Below are positions 6,993-13,348 of a stretch of DNA of 13,348 nt, piece by piece. A model generated the notes under the pieces. It saw only the letters and a list, made by a program, of their open reading frames with translations. It did no database searches and was not told the origin of the DNA. Location: assembly GCA_938030915.1 (NCBI GenBank), contig CALHIO010000350.1, positions 1-13,348 of the forward strand, written 5' to 3'. Positions within the stretch are counted from its first letter, which is position 1; every line of letters starts with the position of its first letter. Source of the stretch: an uncultured Gemmatimonadota bacterium. GTDB taxonomy: Bacteria > Gemmatimonadota > Gemmatimonadetes > Longimicrobiales > Gaopeijiaceae. Both the position numbers and the translations under genes were made by a program.

Positions 6993-7925
6993 ATGGCCGG
7001 AGACAGGTGGACCTTCCTCGTCATGCGAGGGCAGGACGACCCGGTCCAGCAATACTCAATATCCTGGCGCTCGCTGAAGTTGATGGCCGGCGCAGGCGTC
7101 GTCGCGTCCACGATGGTCGTTGCGAGCGCCGCCATGATCGCGCTGGGTTCGTTCAACCGTGCGCAGACGCGGAGCCTCGAGGTTCGGAATGACGCCCTCG
7201 AGTCCGAACTCGCTCAGTTCCAGGCCAGAATCACCGACCTGGAACGTTCGCTCGACCGCGTCGCCGAGAACGACGCCCATTTCCGGAATCTCGCGGGACT
7301 CGAGATCATCGATCCCGAGGTTCTGCAGGCGGGTGTCGGGGGTCCGGGCCTCGGGGTTCCTCAATCATCGTCACTCTGGGCGACCGATTCTCTCACGACC
7401 AAGAGGATCCACGCGACCGGGTACGACCTTAGCGCCCTGGAACGTCGCGCGCGCCTGCTCTCCGAGAGCCTCGCGGAAGCGACTGACTCGGTCCGGAACC
7501 ATCGTGAGCTTCTCGAATCCACGCCGTCGATCCTTCCGACCGAAGGGTGGCTCAGCAGTCGCTTTTCCCAGTCGCGCATGCACCCGGTGCACAACCGCCC
7601 TCTCCCGCACGAGGGGATCGACGTGTCGGCCCCGACGGGGACTCCGATCACCGCCGCGGCCAAGGGACGGGTCATCCGCTCAGGGTGGATCGTCGGGTAC
7701 GGCCTCACCGTCGAGATCGACCACGGCTTCGGCTTCACGACGTTGTATGGGCACGCTTCGAAGCTGATCGCGCAGGTCGGTGACGAAGTGACCCGGGGTG
7801 AGGTGATCGCGCAGGTGGGGAGCACGGGCATCACCACCGCGCCGAACCTTCACTACGAGGTGAAGGTGAACGGCGTAGCTCAGGACCCGTCCGACTTCAT
7901 CCTCCCCGAGTACATCCGCAACTGA
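6993..7925 (+). CDS. Membrane-anchored M23 family metallopeptidase
   Basis: A 310-residue envelope protein. A cytoplasmic N-terminus is followed by one transmembrane segment (about 30-52) and a heptad-like coiled-coil region (about 57-95, with another at 145-175). A C-terminal LytM-type peptidase domain (about 183-303) follows. The domain has H206-x3-D210 (PHEGID), H254 in LYGHAS and the terminal N285-L-H287 (PNLHYEV). H206, D210 and H287 are the expected zinc ligands and H254 one catalytic histidine. The other catalytic histidine of H-x-H is replaced by N285, so activity may be altered or absent. M23 enzymes cleave peptidoglycan cross-links or, when degenerate, activate amidases as EnvC does, and the coiled-coil layout suits either role. 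AGGCGG at 6983-6988 supports the ATG. The gene appears monocistronic. Confidence 0.88.
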   Translation: MAGDRWTFLVMRGQDDPVQQYSISWRSLKLMAGAGVVASTMVVASAAMIALGSFNRAQTRSLEVRNDALESELAQFQARITDLERSLDRVAENDAHFRNLAGLEIIDPEVLQAGVGGPGLGVPQSSSLWATDSLTTKRIHATGYDLSALERRARLLSESLAEATDSVRNHRELLESTPSILPTEGWLSSRFSQSRMHPVHNRPLPHEGIDVSAPTGTPITAAAKGRVIRSGWIVGYGLTVEIDHGFGFTTLYGHASKLIAQVGDEVTRGEVIAQVGSTGITTAPNLHYEVKVNGVAQDPSDFILPEYIRN

Positions 7926-7927
7926 TC

Positions 7928-7951
7928 GACGCCGGGCACGTATGAGGCGTC
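7928..7951. other. Hairpin after the peptidase gene
   Basis: GACGCC (7928-7933) and GGCGTC (7946-7951) can pair across a 12-base loop directly after the peptidase stop at 7925. An A-rich stretch (AAAGAAATC) follows rather than a T run, so it lacks the features of an intrinsic terminator on the plus strand. It may limit read-through or protect the 3' end of the message. Confidence 0.25.
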
Positions 7952-7987
7952 AAAGAAATCATCGAAGATCGTAACGCTCCTGCGAGG

Positions 7988-8016
7988 TTGATTGGCCATT
8001 TTGCGGCCACTAGCTT
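7988..8016 (+). promoter_or_regulatory. Candidate promoter for the lipoprotein gene
   Basis: TTGATT (7988-7993) and TAGCTT (8011-8016) are separated by 17 bases. The spacer contains TTTTGCGGCCAC, which resembles the spacer of the element before the M23 peptidase. A short inverted repeat, TGGCC (7993-7997) and GGCCA (8005-8009), sits in the spacer and could be a regulator site. The -10 hexamer is a poor TATAAT match; the repeated occurrence is the main argument. Confidence 0.45.
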
Positions 8017-8062
8017 CGAGGGCTTCAAGATCCAAGTTTCGACGACCGACGGAGACATTTCC

Positions 8063-8842
8063 ATGAGAAGGACCCTCCCGCTCGCCCTCAGCCTCCTCCT
8101 TACCGCAGCCGCCTGCGGTCCGGCCGAGGTCGTGGTGACGATGGAGCTCGACGTTCCGAACCCCGACGGCGAAGGCACGATGCAGATCCTCCTCTCGGAT
8201 GTGGAGGTTCAGCTGATTCCCTTCGATCGTGACGTCGTCTTCGATTCCATCACGACCGCCTACGGAACGCCCGAGCCCGAGATTCCCGCCGAGCTGATAG
8301 AGCGTCGTGCCGAGGTTCAGGCCGCTCAGGCGGAGTGGGACGCCGCGACGCGACGGTGGGCGACGATCCGCGACACGTTGCAGACCCTCAGTGAGGTCCT
8401 CGAGACCCTGAACCGTGGCTCCGGCGACTACGTCGTCCTCTTCCGCGAGTTCAACGAGTGGGATGGTCAACTCTCCGCCGCCGAGCGGGAGCAGGAGCGG
8501 ACGTTCACTGCATTCGACGCTCTTCAGCAGGGCACGATCCGCGCGTCGGACTCGGTCCGTGTGCTTCAGGACAACTGGGCCGACGACGCGTTCGCCGACA
8601 TCGGGACGGTATTCACCGAGAAGCAGCGCGCGCTCGGCCTCGACTGGGTGATGGACACCACGGACGCCAATGGCATCGCGCGTGGTGGCCTCATGGTCAA
8701 GCCGGGCCAGTACTGGGTCTACGCTCGCTACGAGCAGGCGTATACCGAGCTCTACTGGAATATCCCGATCACGGTCGAGGGTGGCGAGCCGCTGACGGTT
8801 TCGCTGACTCGCTCGAACGCGCAGGAGCGTGTGAAGCTCTGA
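8063..8842 (+). CDS. Putative lipoprotein with helical middle and beta-rich C-terminus
   Basis: A 259-residue protein of unrecognised family. The signal peptide is short and typical of lipoproteins: MRR, a leucine/alanine core, then a lipobox-like TAAAC with C18 as the acylation site, so the mature protein should be membrane-anchored outside the cytoplasm. Residues 20-65 look beta-rich. Residues 74-120 form a charged amphipathic helix, probably coiled coil (ELIERRAEVQAAQAEW). The C-terminal 70 residues (DTTDANGIARGG, then KPGQYWVYARYE) resemble a carboxypeptidase-regulatory or transthyretin-like beta sandwich by pattern only. I place the start at ATG 8063, with GGAG at 8051-8054, because it gives the clean signal peptide; the open frame upstream to 7988 is not signal-like and covers the promoter candidate. 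A strong terminator follows. Confidence 0.75.
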   Translation: MRRTLPLALSLLLTAAACGPAEVVVTMELDVPNPDGEGTMQILLSDVEVQLIPFDRDVVFDSITTAYGTPEPEIPAELIERRAEVQAAQAEWDAATRRWATIRDTLQTLSEVLETLNRGSGDYVVLFREFNEWDGQLSAAEREQERTFTAFDALQQGTIRASDSVRVLQDNWADDAFADIGTVFTEKQRALGLDWVMDTTDANGIARGGLMVKPGQYWVYARYEQAYTELYWNIPITVEGGEPLTVSLTRSNAQERVKL

Positions 8843-8882
8843 TCGGACGCCCGCTACGGGCCGACGTTCAAACGTTCCACGG

Positions 8883-8921
8883 GCCGCCCGGGCGCACACC
8901 GCGTCCGGGCGGCTTTCCTTT
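8883..8921 (+). terminator. Strong intrinsic terminator
   Basis: GCCGCCCGG (8883-8891) pairs perfectly with CCGGGCGGC (8905-8913). Four further inner pairs (one of them G-U) leave a five-base loop at 8896-8900, for a stem of about 13 bp. TTTCCTTT follows at once. This ends the lipoprotein transcript and insulates it from the beta-oxidation/molybdenum genes downstream. Confidence 0.85.
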
Positions 8922-9008
8922 GGGCCCCCGTTCGATATCCTTCGAAGGGTCCGGCATCCTTCCGCGGGCCGCGCCAGCACACTCCCTGACGACTCCCCCT
9001 TCGCAGAC

Positions 9009-11204
9009 ATGACCGCCACCCCCAGTCCAACCTTCGAGATCGACGACGATGCGATCGGATGGATCACGTTCGACGACCCCGACCGGTCCATGAACGTGCT
9101 CTCGGAGGCTGTCATGACACGCTTCGCGGACGTGATCGACGAGGCACGGGTGGCTGCCCAGGAGGCGCGTGTCCGGGCTGTCGTGATCCGTGGCAAGTCG
9201 GCGTCGTTCATCGCGGGCGCCGACATCGACGTGATCGGCCGAACGGAAGATCCGGCCCTTGCTGAAGCCCAGATCCAAATGGGCCAGGCGATCTTTTCGA
9301 ACATCACGACGTTGCCCGTTCCCACGGTGGCCGCGGTGCATGGCGTCTGCGTGGGCGGCGGCGTGGAGTTGGCACTGGCGTGCGACCACCGGGTCCTCTC
9401 GGACTCTAATCGCACGACCCTGAGCCTCCCCGAAGTGCAGCTCGGGATCCTTCCCGCCTGGGGCGGCACCACGCGCCTGCCTCGCCTCATCGGCTTGCAG
9501 GCCGCACTCGACATGCTCCTCACCGGGAAGAAGGTGCGACCATCGAAGGCGAAGCGGATCGGCCTCGCCTCAGCGGTGGTCCCCGCACCCATCTTTCCCG
9601 ACGCGGTCCGGGCCTTCGCCCTCGGACTCGTGGGCGAAAAGGGCGCACCGCGCACCCGTCGTCGATCCTTCGTTCAGCGAGCCCTGGACGGCACGCCGCC
9701 GGGACGAGCCATGGTCCTTCGAACCGCACGCAAGAAGGTGCTCGCGCAGACCGGGGGCCATTATCCGGCTCCTCTGGCCATCCTCGACGTCCTCGCTCAG
9801 ACGCTGGGCAAGCCGGTCGACGAAAGTCTCGCGGCCGAAGCCAGGGAAGCGGCGGTGCTGCTGGTCGGTCCGGTGTGCAAGAACCTCGTGCACGTCTTCC
9901 ACATGCGCGAGGCATCACGGAAGGGCACGGGCCTGCCCGCAACCGCGACCGCAGCGCCTCGAGCGGTCGCCAAGGTGGGCGTTCTCGGGGCCGGTGTCAT
10001 GGGTGGGGGTATCGCTCAACTCGCAGCGGCACGTGGCATCGAGTCGTGGATGAAGGACATCCAGCACGACGCGGTCACGGGAGGCCTTCAGCACGCGCGT
10101 GGGCTCTTCGACAAGGCGGTAGCACGCCGCCGCATGACAAAGCGTGAGGCGGCTCAGGCGATGGATCGGATCGCCGGCGGCATCGACTACCACGGGCTGT
10201 CCGGCTCGGACGTCATCGTGGAGGCCATCGTCGAGAAGATGGCGGTGAAGAAGTCGGTCCTCGCGGAGCTCGAGGGCCACGTCTCTGCGGACTGCATCAT
10301 CGCCACGAACACGTCGTCCCTGTCGGTCGAGGAGATGGCGAGCGCACTGTCCCGACCGGAACGCTTCTGTGGGATGCACTTCTTCAATCCCGTGCACCGC
10401 ATGCCTCTGGTCGAGGTGATCCGTGCGCCCGGTACGTCCGACGAGGCCGTGGCGACCATCTACAAGCTCTCTCTGGATCTCGGGAAGGTCCCGGTCGTCG
10501 TCGGCGATGGGCCCGGCTTCCTCGTGAACCGGATCCTCGGCCCCTACCTGAACGAATCAGGCTTCCTGCTCTCCGATGGCGCATCGATCGAGACGATCGA
10601 CCGGGTCGCAAAGCGTTTCGGCATGCCCATGGGGCCACTGCGACTGGTCGACGAGGTCGGAATCGACGTCTCCGGGCACGCGGGGGAATCGCTCCACAAG
10701 GCGCTAGGCGAACGGCTCACGCCCGCACCCGCACTTCTGGAGCTGGGTCGCACCGGGCGACTGGGGAAGAAGGGTGGCCTCGGCTTCTACCGGTACGAGG
10801 GTGGCAGGGAAAAGGGGGTCGACGAGTCGATCTACGCCGAGCTGCCGTCGGTACCTACCCCAAGCTCGGGTCGGGGAGGCCTGCTCGCGGGTGAGGCAGG
10901 TGAGCGCGTGATTCGCAGACGCCTGGTCCTGGCCATGATCAACGAGGCGGCGCGGATTCTCGGTGACGGGATCGCGGCATCCGCCGCCGACGTGGATCTC
11001 GCGATGATCATGGGGACAGGCTTTCCGCCGTTCAGGGGAGGCCTTCTCCGCTTCGCCGATACCCTCCATCCACGCGGCATCGTGGATCGACTCGAACAAC
11101 TCTCCGATGAGTTCGGACCCCGATTCGCCCCCGCGCCGACGCTGGTGCAGCTGGCATCCGAGGACCGCACGCTCTACACCGCCTTCCCCGGCGCTCGCGG
11201 GTGA
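9009..11204 (+). CDS. fadJ: Bifunctional enoyl-CoA hydratase / 3-hydroxyacyl-CoA dehydrogenase (FadB/FadJ type)
   Basis: A 731-residue multifunctional alpha subunit of fatty-acid beta-oxidation. Residues 1-200 are an enoyl-CoA hydratase (crotonase) domain with the oxyanion loops SFIAGADID (66-74) and HGVCVGGGVELALACDHR (111-128), and both catalytic glutamates, E120 and E142 (SLPEVQLGILP). A linker leads to the NAD-binding 3-hydroxyacyl-CoA dehydrogenase domain, starting at the dinucleotide motif GVLGAGVMGGGIA (324-336). ATNTSSLSV (432-440) follows, then the catalytic H457 and E469 (MHFFNPVHRMPLVEV). GDGPGFLVNRIL (499-510) opens the C-terminal helical domain, which is duplicated to about 720. 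It hydrates trans-2-enoyl-CoA and oxidises the L-3-hydroxyacyl-CoA with NAD+. The thiolase partner (fadA/fadI) is not in the window. FadB and FadJ cannot be separated by eye. The start is ATG 9009 with a weak ribosome binding site. Confidence 0.93.
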   Translation: MTATPSPTFEIDDDAIGWITFDDPDRSMNVLSEAVMTRFADVIDEARVAAQEARVRAVVIRGKSASFIAGADIDVIGRTEDPALAEAQIQMGQAIFSNITTLPVPTVAAVHGVCVGGGVELALACDHRVLSDSNRTTLSLPEVQLGILPAWGGTTRLPRLIGLQAALDMLLTGKKVRPSKAKRIGLASAVVPAPIFPDAVRAFALGLVGEKGAPRTRRRSFVQRALDGTPPGRAMVLRTARKKVLAQTGGHYPAPLAILDVLAQTLGKPVDESLAAEAREAAVLLVGPVCKNLVHVFHMREASRKGTGLPATATAAPRAVAKVGVLGAGVMGGGIAQLAAARGIESWMKDIQHDAVTGGLQHARGLFDKAVARRRMTKREAAQAMDRIAGGIDYHGLSGSDVIVEAIVEKMAVKKSVLAELEGHVSADCIIATNTSSLSVEEMASALSRPERFCGMHFFNPVHRMPLVEVIRAPGTSDEAVATIYKLSLDLGKVPVVVGDGPGFLVNRILGPYLNESGFLLSDGASIETIDRVAKRFGMPMGPLRLVDEVGIDVSGHAGESLHKALGERLTPAPALLELGRTGRLGKKGGLGFYRYEGGREKGVDESIYAELPSVPTPSSGRGGLLAGEAGERVIRRRLVLAMINEAARILGDGIAASAADVDLAMIMGTGFPPFRGGLLRFADTLHPRGIVDRLEQLSDEFGPRFAPAPTLVQLASEDRTLYTAFPGARG

Positions 11205-11246
11205 GATCGGTGCGTGGACTCGTCCGCCACGGGCGCGGGTGAGTCG

Positions 11247-11924
11247 ATGGTCGTGCTCCCCGATCTGAGGACCGTCGGCGTCGTGCCCGCATCGGGGGCA
11301 TCCCGGCGCATGGGAAGGGCCAAGGCCGCAATGCAACTGGATGGGCGGACGTTCGTCCAGCGGGTCGTCGACGCACTTCGTGACGGTGGCTGTGTCGACG
11401 TCATCGTCGTCGTTCCTCCGGATGACGCTGCCGTCATGTCCGCTGCGCACGACACTGGAGCGCGAGTGGTCGTGAACCCTGCGCCGGGCGAGGGACCGAT
11501 CACGTCCATGCGGCTCGCGATCGAACAGCTCCATGAGGACGTGGATGCCATCGCATGGCTTCCAGTCGATTACCCGCTCGTGGAGGGAGACATCGTCCGC
11601 CATCTCCGAACGAGCATGTCCACACAATCGGTCGACCTCGCCCTGCCCGTCCACGAGTACTTCATGGATGGTGTGCGGCGCGAAAAGCGTGGCCACCCCG
11701 CCGTCTTCAGCCGTGCTCTCTTCGCAGAGCTGGCGGATCCCGAACTCGACGGGGGTGCACGAAGCGTCGTGCACCGGCACCTCGCGGACGCAGCCATCAC
11801 GACCGTTCGGGACCCACGAGTCGTCACGGACATCGACACGCCGTCCGACTACGAGGCCGTGAGATCCGGGCGGGCCCCGTACAGCGATCAACCACCGGGA
11901 TCCGCGCCGCGGGGACCCGCATGA
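11247..11924 (+). CDS. MobA/MocA-like molybdenum cofactor nucleotidyltransferase
   Basis: A 225-residue NTP-transferase-fold protein. It has the nucleotide-binding P-A-S-G-A-S-R-R-M-G-x-x-K loop (14-26), the metal-binding aspartate in WLPVDYPLV (D108), RGHPAVF (148-154) and VVTDIDTPSDY (192-202). The last two are typical of the MocA-type group that adds CMP (MobA adds GMP) to molybdopterin. With the XdhC genes directly downstream, CTP:molybdenum cofactor cytidylyltransferase is the likeliest role, supplying the MCD cofactor of a xanthine dehydrogenase/CODH-type enzyme; other sugar-nucleotide substrates cannot be excluded. ATG 11247 is preferred because it begins near the conserved fold. GTG 11214, nine bases after the fadJ stop, would add 11 non-conserved residues. 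The stop overlaps the XdhC start as ATGA. Confidence 0.85.
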   Translation: MVVLPDLRTVGVVPASGASRRMGRAKAAMQLDGRTFVQRVVDALRDGGCVDVIVVVPPDDAAVMSAAHDTGARVVVNPAPGEGPITSMRLAIEQLHEDVDAIAWLPVDYPLVEGDIVRHLRTSMSTQSVDLALPVHEYFMDGVRREKRGHPAVFSRALFAELADPELDGGARSVVHRHLADAAITTVRDPRVVTDIDTPSDYEAVRSGRAPYSDQPPGSAPRGPA

Positions 11925-12793
11925 CCGCCGACGACAGAAGCGGTACCCCCGCCCTGGGGGCCACGGAAGCCTCCGAGCTCCTCCTCGGCACGTCCGCTGA
12001 GGGAGGCAGCGCCGCGGCGGGTACGGTCGTCGGCGTCTCCGGCTCGGTTCCGACGCATGTCGGAGCCCGTTTGGCCGTCGTTCGACACCCTGCACATGGC
12101 ACCCGGACCCATGGCTCCCTTGGAGACTTCACGCTCGACGCCGTGGCGGTCCAGCATCTGAACGCGGCACTCGACGACAGTCGAGCACGAGACGGGATTC
12201 GTGTGATGGAGGTCCCGGATGGTCAGGTCGAGCTGTACGCGGACGTGCGTCGACCGATCCGGGAGCTCATCGTCGTCGGAGCGGGGCACGTCGCACAGCC
12301 GATGGCCCACATGGGGGCCCTGCTCGGTTACCGGGTCACCGTACTCGACGACCGACCGGACTTCGCGACCCGCGAGCGGTTCCCCGATGCGGAACGGCTG
12401 ATCCGGGCCGACTTCTCCGATCCCTTCGCGGACGTCGTTCTCCATGAGCGCTCATTCCTGCTCCTCGTCACCCGTGGGCACAAATACGATTACGAGTGCC
12501 TCGTGCGCGCGCTTCGGGCCGATCCAGCACCTGCGTATATCGGGATGATCGGGAGTCGCAGGCGCGTGAGGGCAACGTACGTTCAGCTCCTCGAGGACGG
12601 AGTCGACCGCGCGCTCCTCGAGCGGATCCACGCACCAGTCGGACTCGACATCGGGGCGGAGACACCGGAGGAAATCGCCGTGTCCGTTGCGGCGGAGCTC
12701 GTCATGCTGGACCGTGGTGGCACGGGTGTACCGCTCAAGGGTGTCGAGCGCGTCGCGGAACGCTTCTTCAAGGACTCCGATACGGACACATGA
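11921..12793 (+). CDS. xdhC: XdhC-family molybdenum hydroxylase maturation protein
   Basis: A 290-residue XdhC/CoxI-like protein. XdhC proteins bind the molybdenum cofactor, promote its sulfuration and hand it to xanthine-dehydrogenase-family enzymes. The C-terminal Rossmann domain is clear: LIVVGAGHVAQPMAHMG (116-132), VTVLDDRPDFATRERFP (139-155), the conserved TRGHKYDYECL (184-194), AYIGMIGSRRR (205-215) and PVGLDIGAETPEEIAVSV (239-256). The N-terminal XdhC domain is recognisable (GSVPTHVGARLAVV, 41-54) but degenerate. Where the family has G-G-G-C-x-E-A this protein has GDFTLDA (68-74), and the second conserved cysteine is also gone. The next gene encodes a complete N-domain with those cysteines. 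ATGA overlaps on both sides imply tight translational coupling within the molybdenum-cofactor operon. Confidence 0.9.
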   Translation: MTADDRSGTPALGATEASELLLGTSAEGGSAAAGTVVGVSGSVPTHVGARLAVVRHPAHGTRTHGSLGDFTLDAVAVQHLNAALDDSRARDGIRVMEVPDGQVELYADVRRPIRELIVVGAGHVAQPMAHMGALLGYRVTVLDDRPDFATRERFPDAERLIRADFSDPFADVVLHERSFLLLVTRGHKYDYECLVRALRADPAPAYIGMIGSRRRVRATYVQLLEDGVDRALLERIHAPVGLDIGAETPEEIAVSVAAELVMLDRGGTGVPLKGVERVAERFFKDSDTDT

Positions 12794-13170
12794 CCCACGA
12801 AGACGACAAGACCCTGGTCGACGCGCTCGCCGCGGCCCGCGACGCCGGTCGCTCGTGTGCGCTCGCCACCATCGTGGGCACTCGAGGCTCGACGCCGAGA
12901 AAGGTCGGAGCCCGGATGCTCGTCGATCCTGCAGCCGGACTGACCGGTACCGTGGGTGGCGGCTGCGGGGAGGCGGAGGTCATCGAATCCGCATATCGGG
13001 TGCTCGAGACTGGCATGGCCGAGCGTGTCCGGGTCGACCTCACCGAAGACTTCACCACGTGGAGTCCCGCAGTCTGTGGGGGCGTGATGGACATCTTCGT
13101 CGAGGTGGTCCCGGTCTCGGAACCCGTGTCACCGACCGAAACGCGACCCGAGGTCGACTCCGGTTCATGA
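12790..13170 (+). CDS. Stand-alone XdhC/CoxI N-terminal domain protein
   Basis: A 126-residue protein that consists only of the XdhC N-terminal (CoxI) domain. It shows GTRGSTPRKVGARMLVD (30-46), GTVGGGCGEAEVIESA (53-68) with C59, and the closing AVCGGVMDIFVEVV (94-107) with C96. These are the cysteine-containing signatures missing from the N-domain of the preceding XdhC protein, so the pair may share one job, one part handling the cofactor and the other the nucleotide-binding fold. The C-terminal 20 residues are polar and look disordered. The length is natural for a split arrangement, and both ends overlap neighbours as ATGA, so it does not look like a truncated pseudogene. The target enzyme is presumably a molybdenum hydroxylase encoded outside the window. 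Confidence 0.88.
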   Translation: MTHEDDKTLVDALAAARDAGRSCALATIVGTRGSTPRKVGARMLVDPAAGLTGTVGGGCGEAEVIESAYRVLETGMAERVRVDLTEDFTTWSPAVCGGVMDIFVEVVPVSEPVSPTETRPEVDSGS

Positions 13171-13348
13171 ACTCGGCTCCGCGCGTCGCCATCCATTACC
13201 GGCGCCCTCCCGATCGGATTCGTATCTACGATCAGCGGGTCGTCCACGAGGCTGACGACGTGATCGTCACCCTCTCACAACCGATCGAGGTCGACGTCGC
13301 CATGCATCATGACGGCGCGGTCATGCTCGAACGGGATTCTCTCGCCCT
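13167..13348 (+). CDS. DUF402-like protein, N-terminal part (runs off right edge)
   Basis: Sixty codons are visible from ATG 13167, which overlaps the previous stop as ATGA, to the end of the window without a stop. The start reads MNSAPRVAIHYRRPPDRIRI, followed by a Y-D-Q-R-V-V segment and V-T-L-S-Q-P-I-E. The Y-x-R-P-P-D-R ... Q pattern recalls the opening of DUF402 (FAU-1-like, RNase G/E-associated or nucleoside-diphosphatase) proteins. With only this fragment the family call is tentative. Operon position suggests co-expression with the molybdenum-cofactor genes, but nothing in the fragment shows a functional link. Confidence 0.6.
   Translation, partial: MNSAPRVAIHYRRPPDRIRIYDQRVVHEADDVIVTLSQPIEVDVAMHHDGAVMLERDSLA

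Noticed and set aside
8922..9008. Promoter or operator before fadJ
   Set aside because: There is a 10-bp palindrome, CCTTCGAAGG (8939-8948), but no convincing -35/-10 pair. A single palindrome of this length is weak evidence for an operator.
7880..9655. A 591-codon open frame on the minus strand
   Set aside because: It crosses the lipoprotein, the strong plus-strand terminator and the start of fadJ. It has low-complexity S/R/A composition and no recognisable domain.
10704..12095. A 463-codon open frame on the minus strand
   Set aside because: It is antisense to fadJ, the nucleotidyltransferase and xdhC, which carry clear catalytic motifs. It is a codon-composition shadow.
1..13348. CRISPR array, tRNA or rRNA gene, insertion sequence, defence island or phage gene
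   Set aside because: I saw no spaced direct repeats, no tRNA cloverleaf in the gaps, no transposase or integrase motifs, and no abrupt composition change apart from the relic region.

Overview
This is a GC-rich bacterial chromosomal window, densely packed with short intergenic gaps, frequent TTG/GTG starts and many 4-bp stop/start overlaps. The gene content is ordinary for an aerobic heterotroph: fatty-acid synthesis and beta-oxidation, aminoacylation, envelope maintenance and molybdenum cofactor handling. The style of the proteins (a membrane-anchored coiled-coil M23 peptidase, a small lipoprotein with a carbohydrate-binding-like or carboxypeptidase-regulatory-like C-terminus, a CODH/xanthine-dehydrogenase type Mo-cofactor operon) would fit a Gemmatimonadota-like lineage. 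That placement is inference only; there is no rRNA or other decisive marker here.

Layout, left to right. (1) 1-497, minus strand: the N-terminal part of an Atg22/UMF1-type MFS transporter that runs off the left edge. (2) 498-608: a short divergent promoter region with an interrupted 8-12 bp inverted repeat. (3) 609-2590: a short-chain dehydrogenase of the YdfG-like type, coupled through a TTGA overlap to a 12-helix MFS transporter. (4) 2591-3423: about 830 bp with no intact gene. It holds a decayed fragment of a response-regulator receiver domain followed, in another frame, by the C-terminal part of a PIG-L/LmbE-type deacetylase that has lost catalytic residues. (5) 3424-6825: accA, a RicT/YaaT (PSP1) protein and metG, probably one operon. 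(6) 6993-8842: two separately promoted envelope genes, an M23 peptidase and an uncharacterised lipoprotein. Both are preceded by a strikingly similar promoter-like element, and the second is closed by a strong intrinsic terminator. (7) 9009-13348: a bifunctional FadB/FadJ-type beta-oxidation protein, then a MobA/MocA-like nucleotidyltransferase, an XdhC protein, a second small protein that is an isolated XdhC N-terminal domain, and the start of a DUF402-like gene. Consecutive ATGA overlaps join the last four genes.

The nucleotidyltransferase plus XdhC proteins point to maturation of a molybdenum hydroxylase (xanthine dehydrogenase or CO dehydrogenase family), whose structural genes are not in the window. 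I did not find a clear undescribed system. The observations most worth checking are the division of the XdhC N-domain between two neighbouring genes, the shared promoter element, the receiver/PIG-L relic, and catalytic or metal-ligand substitutions in the M23 peptidase and MetRS.
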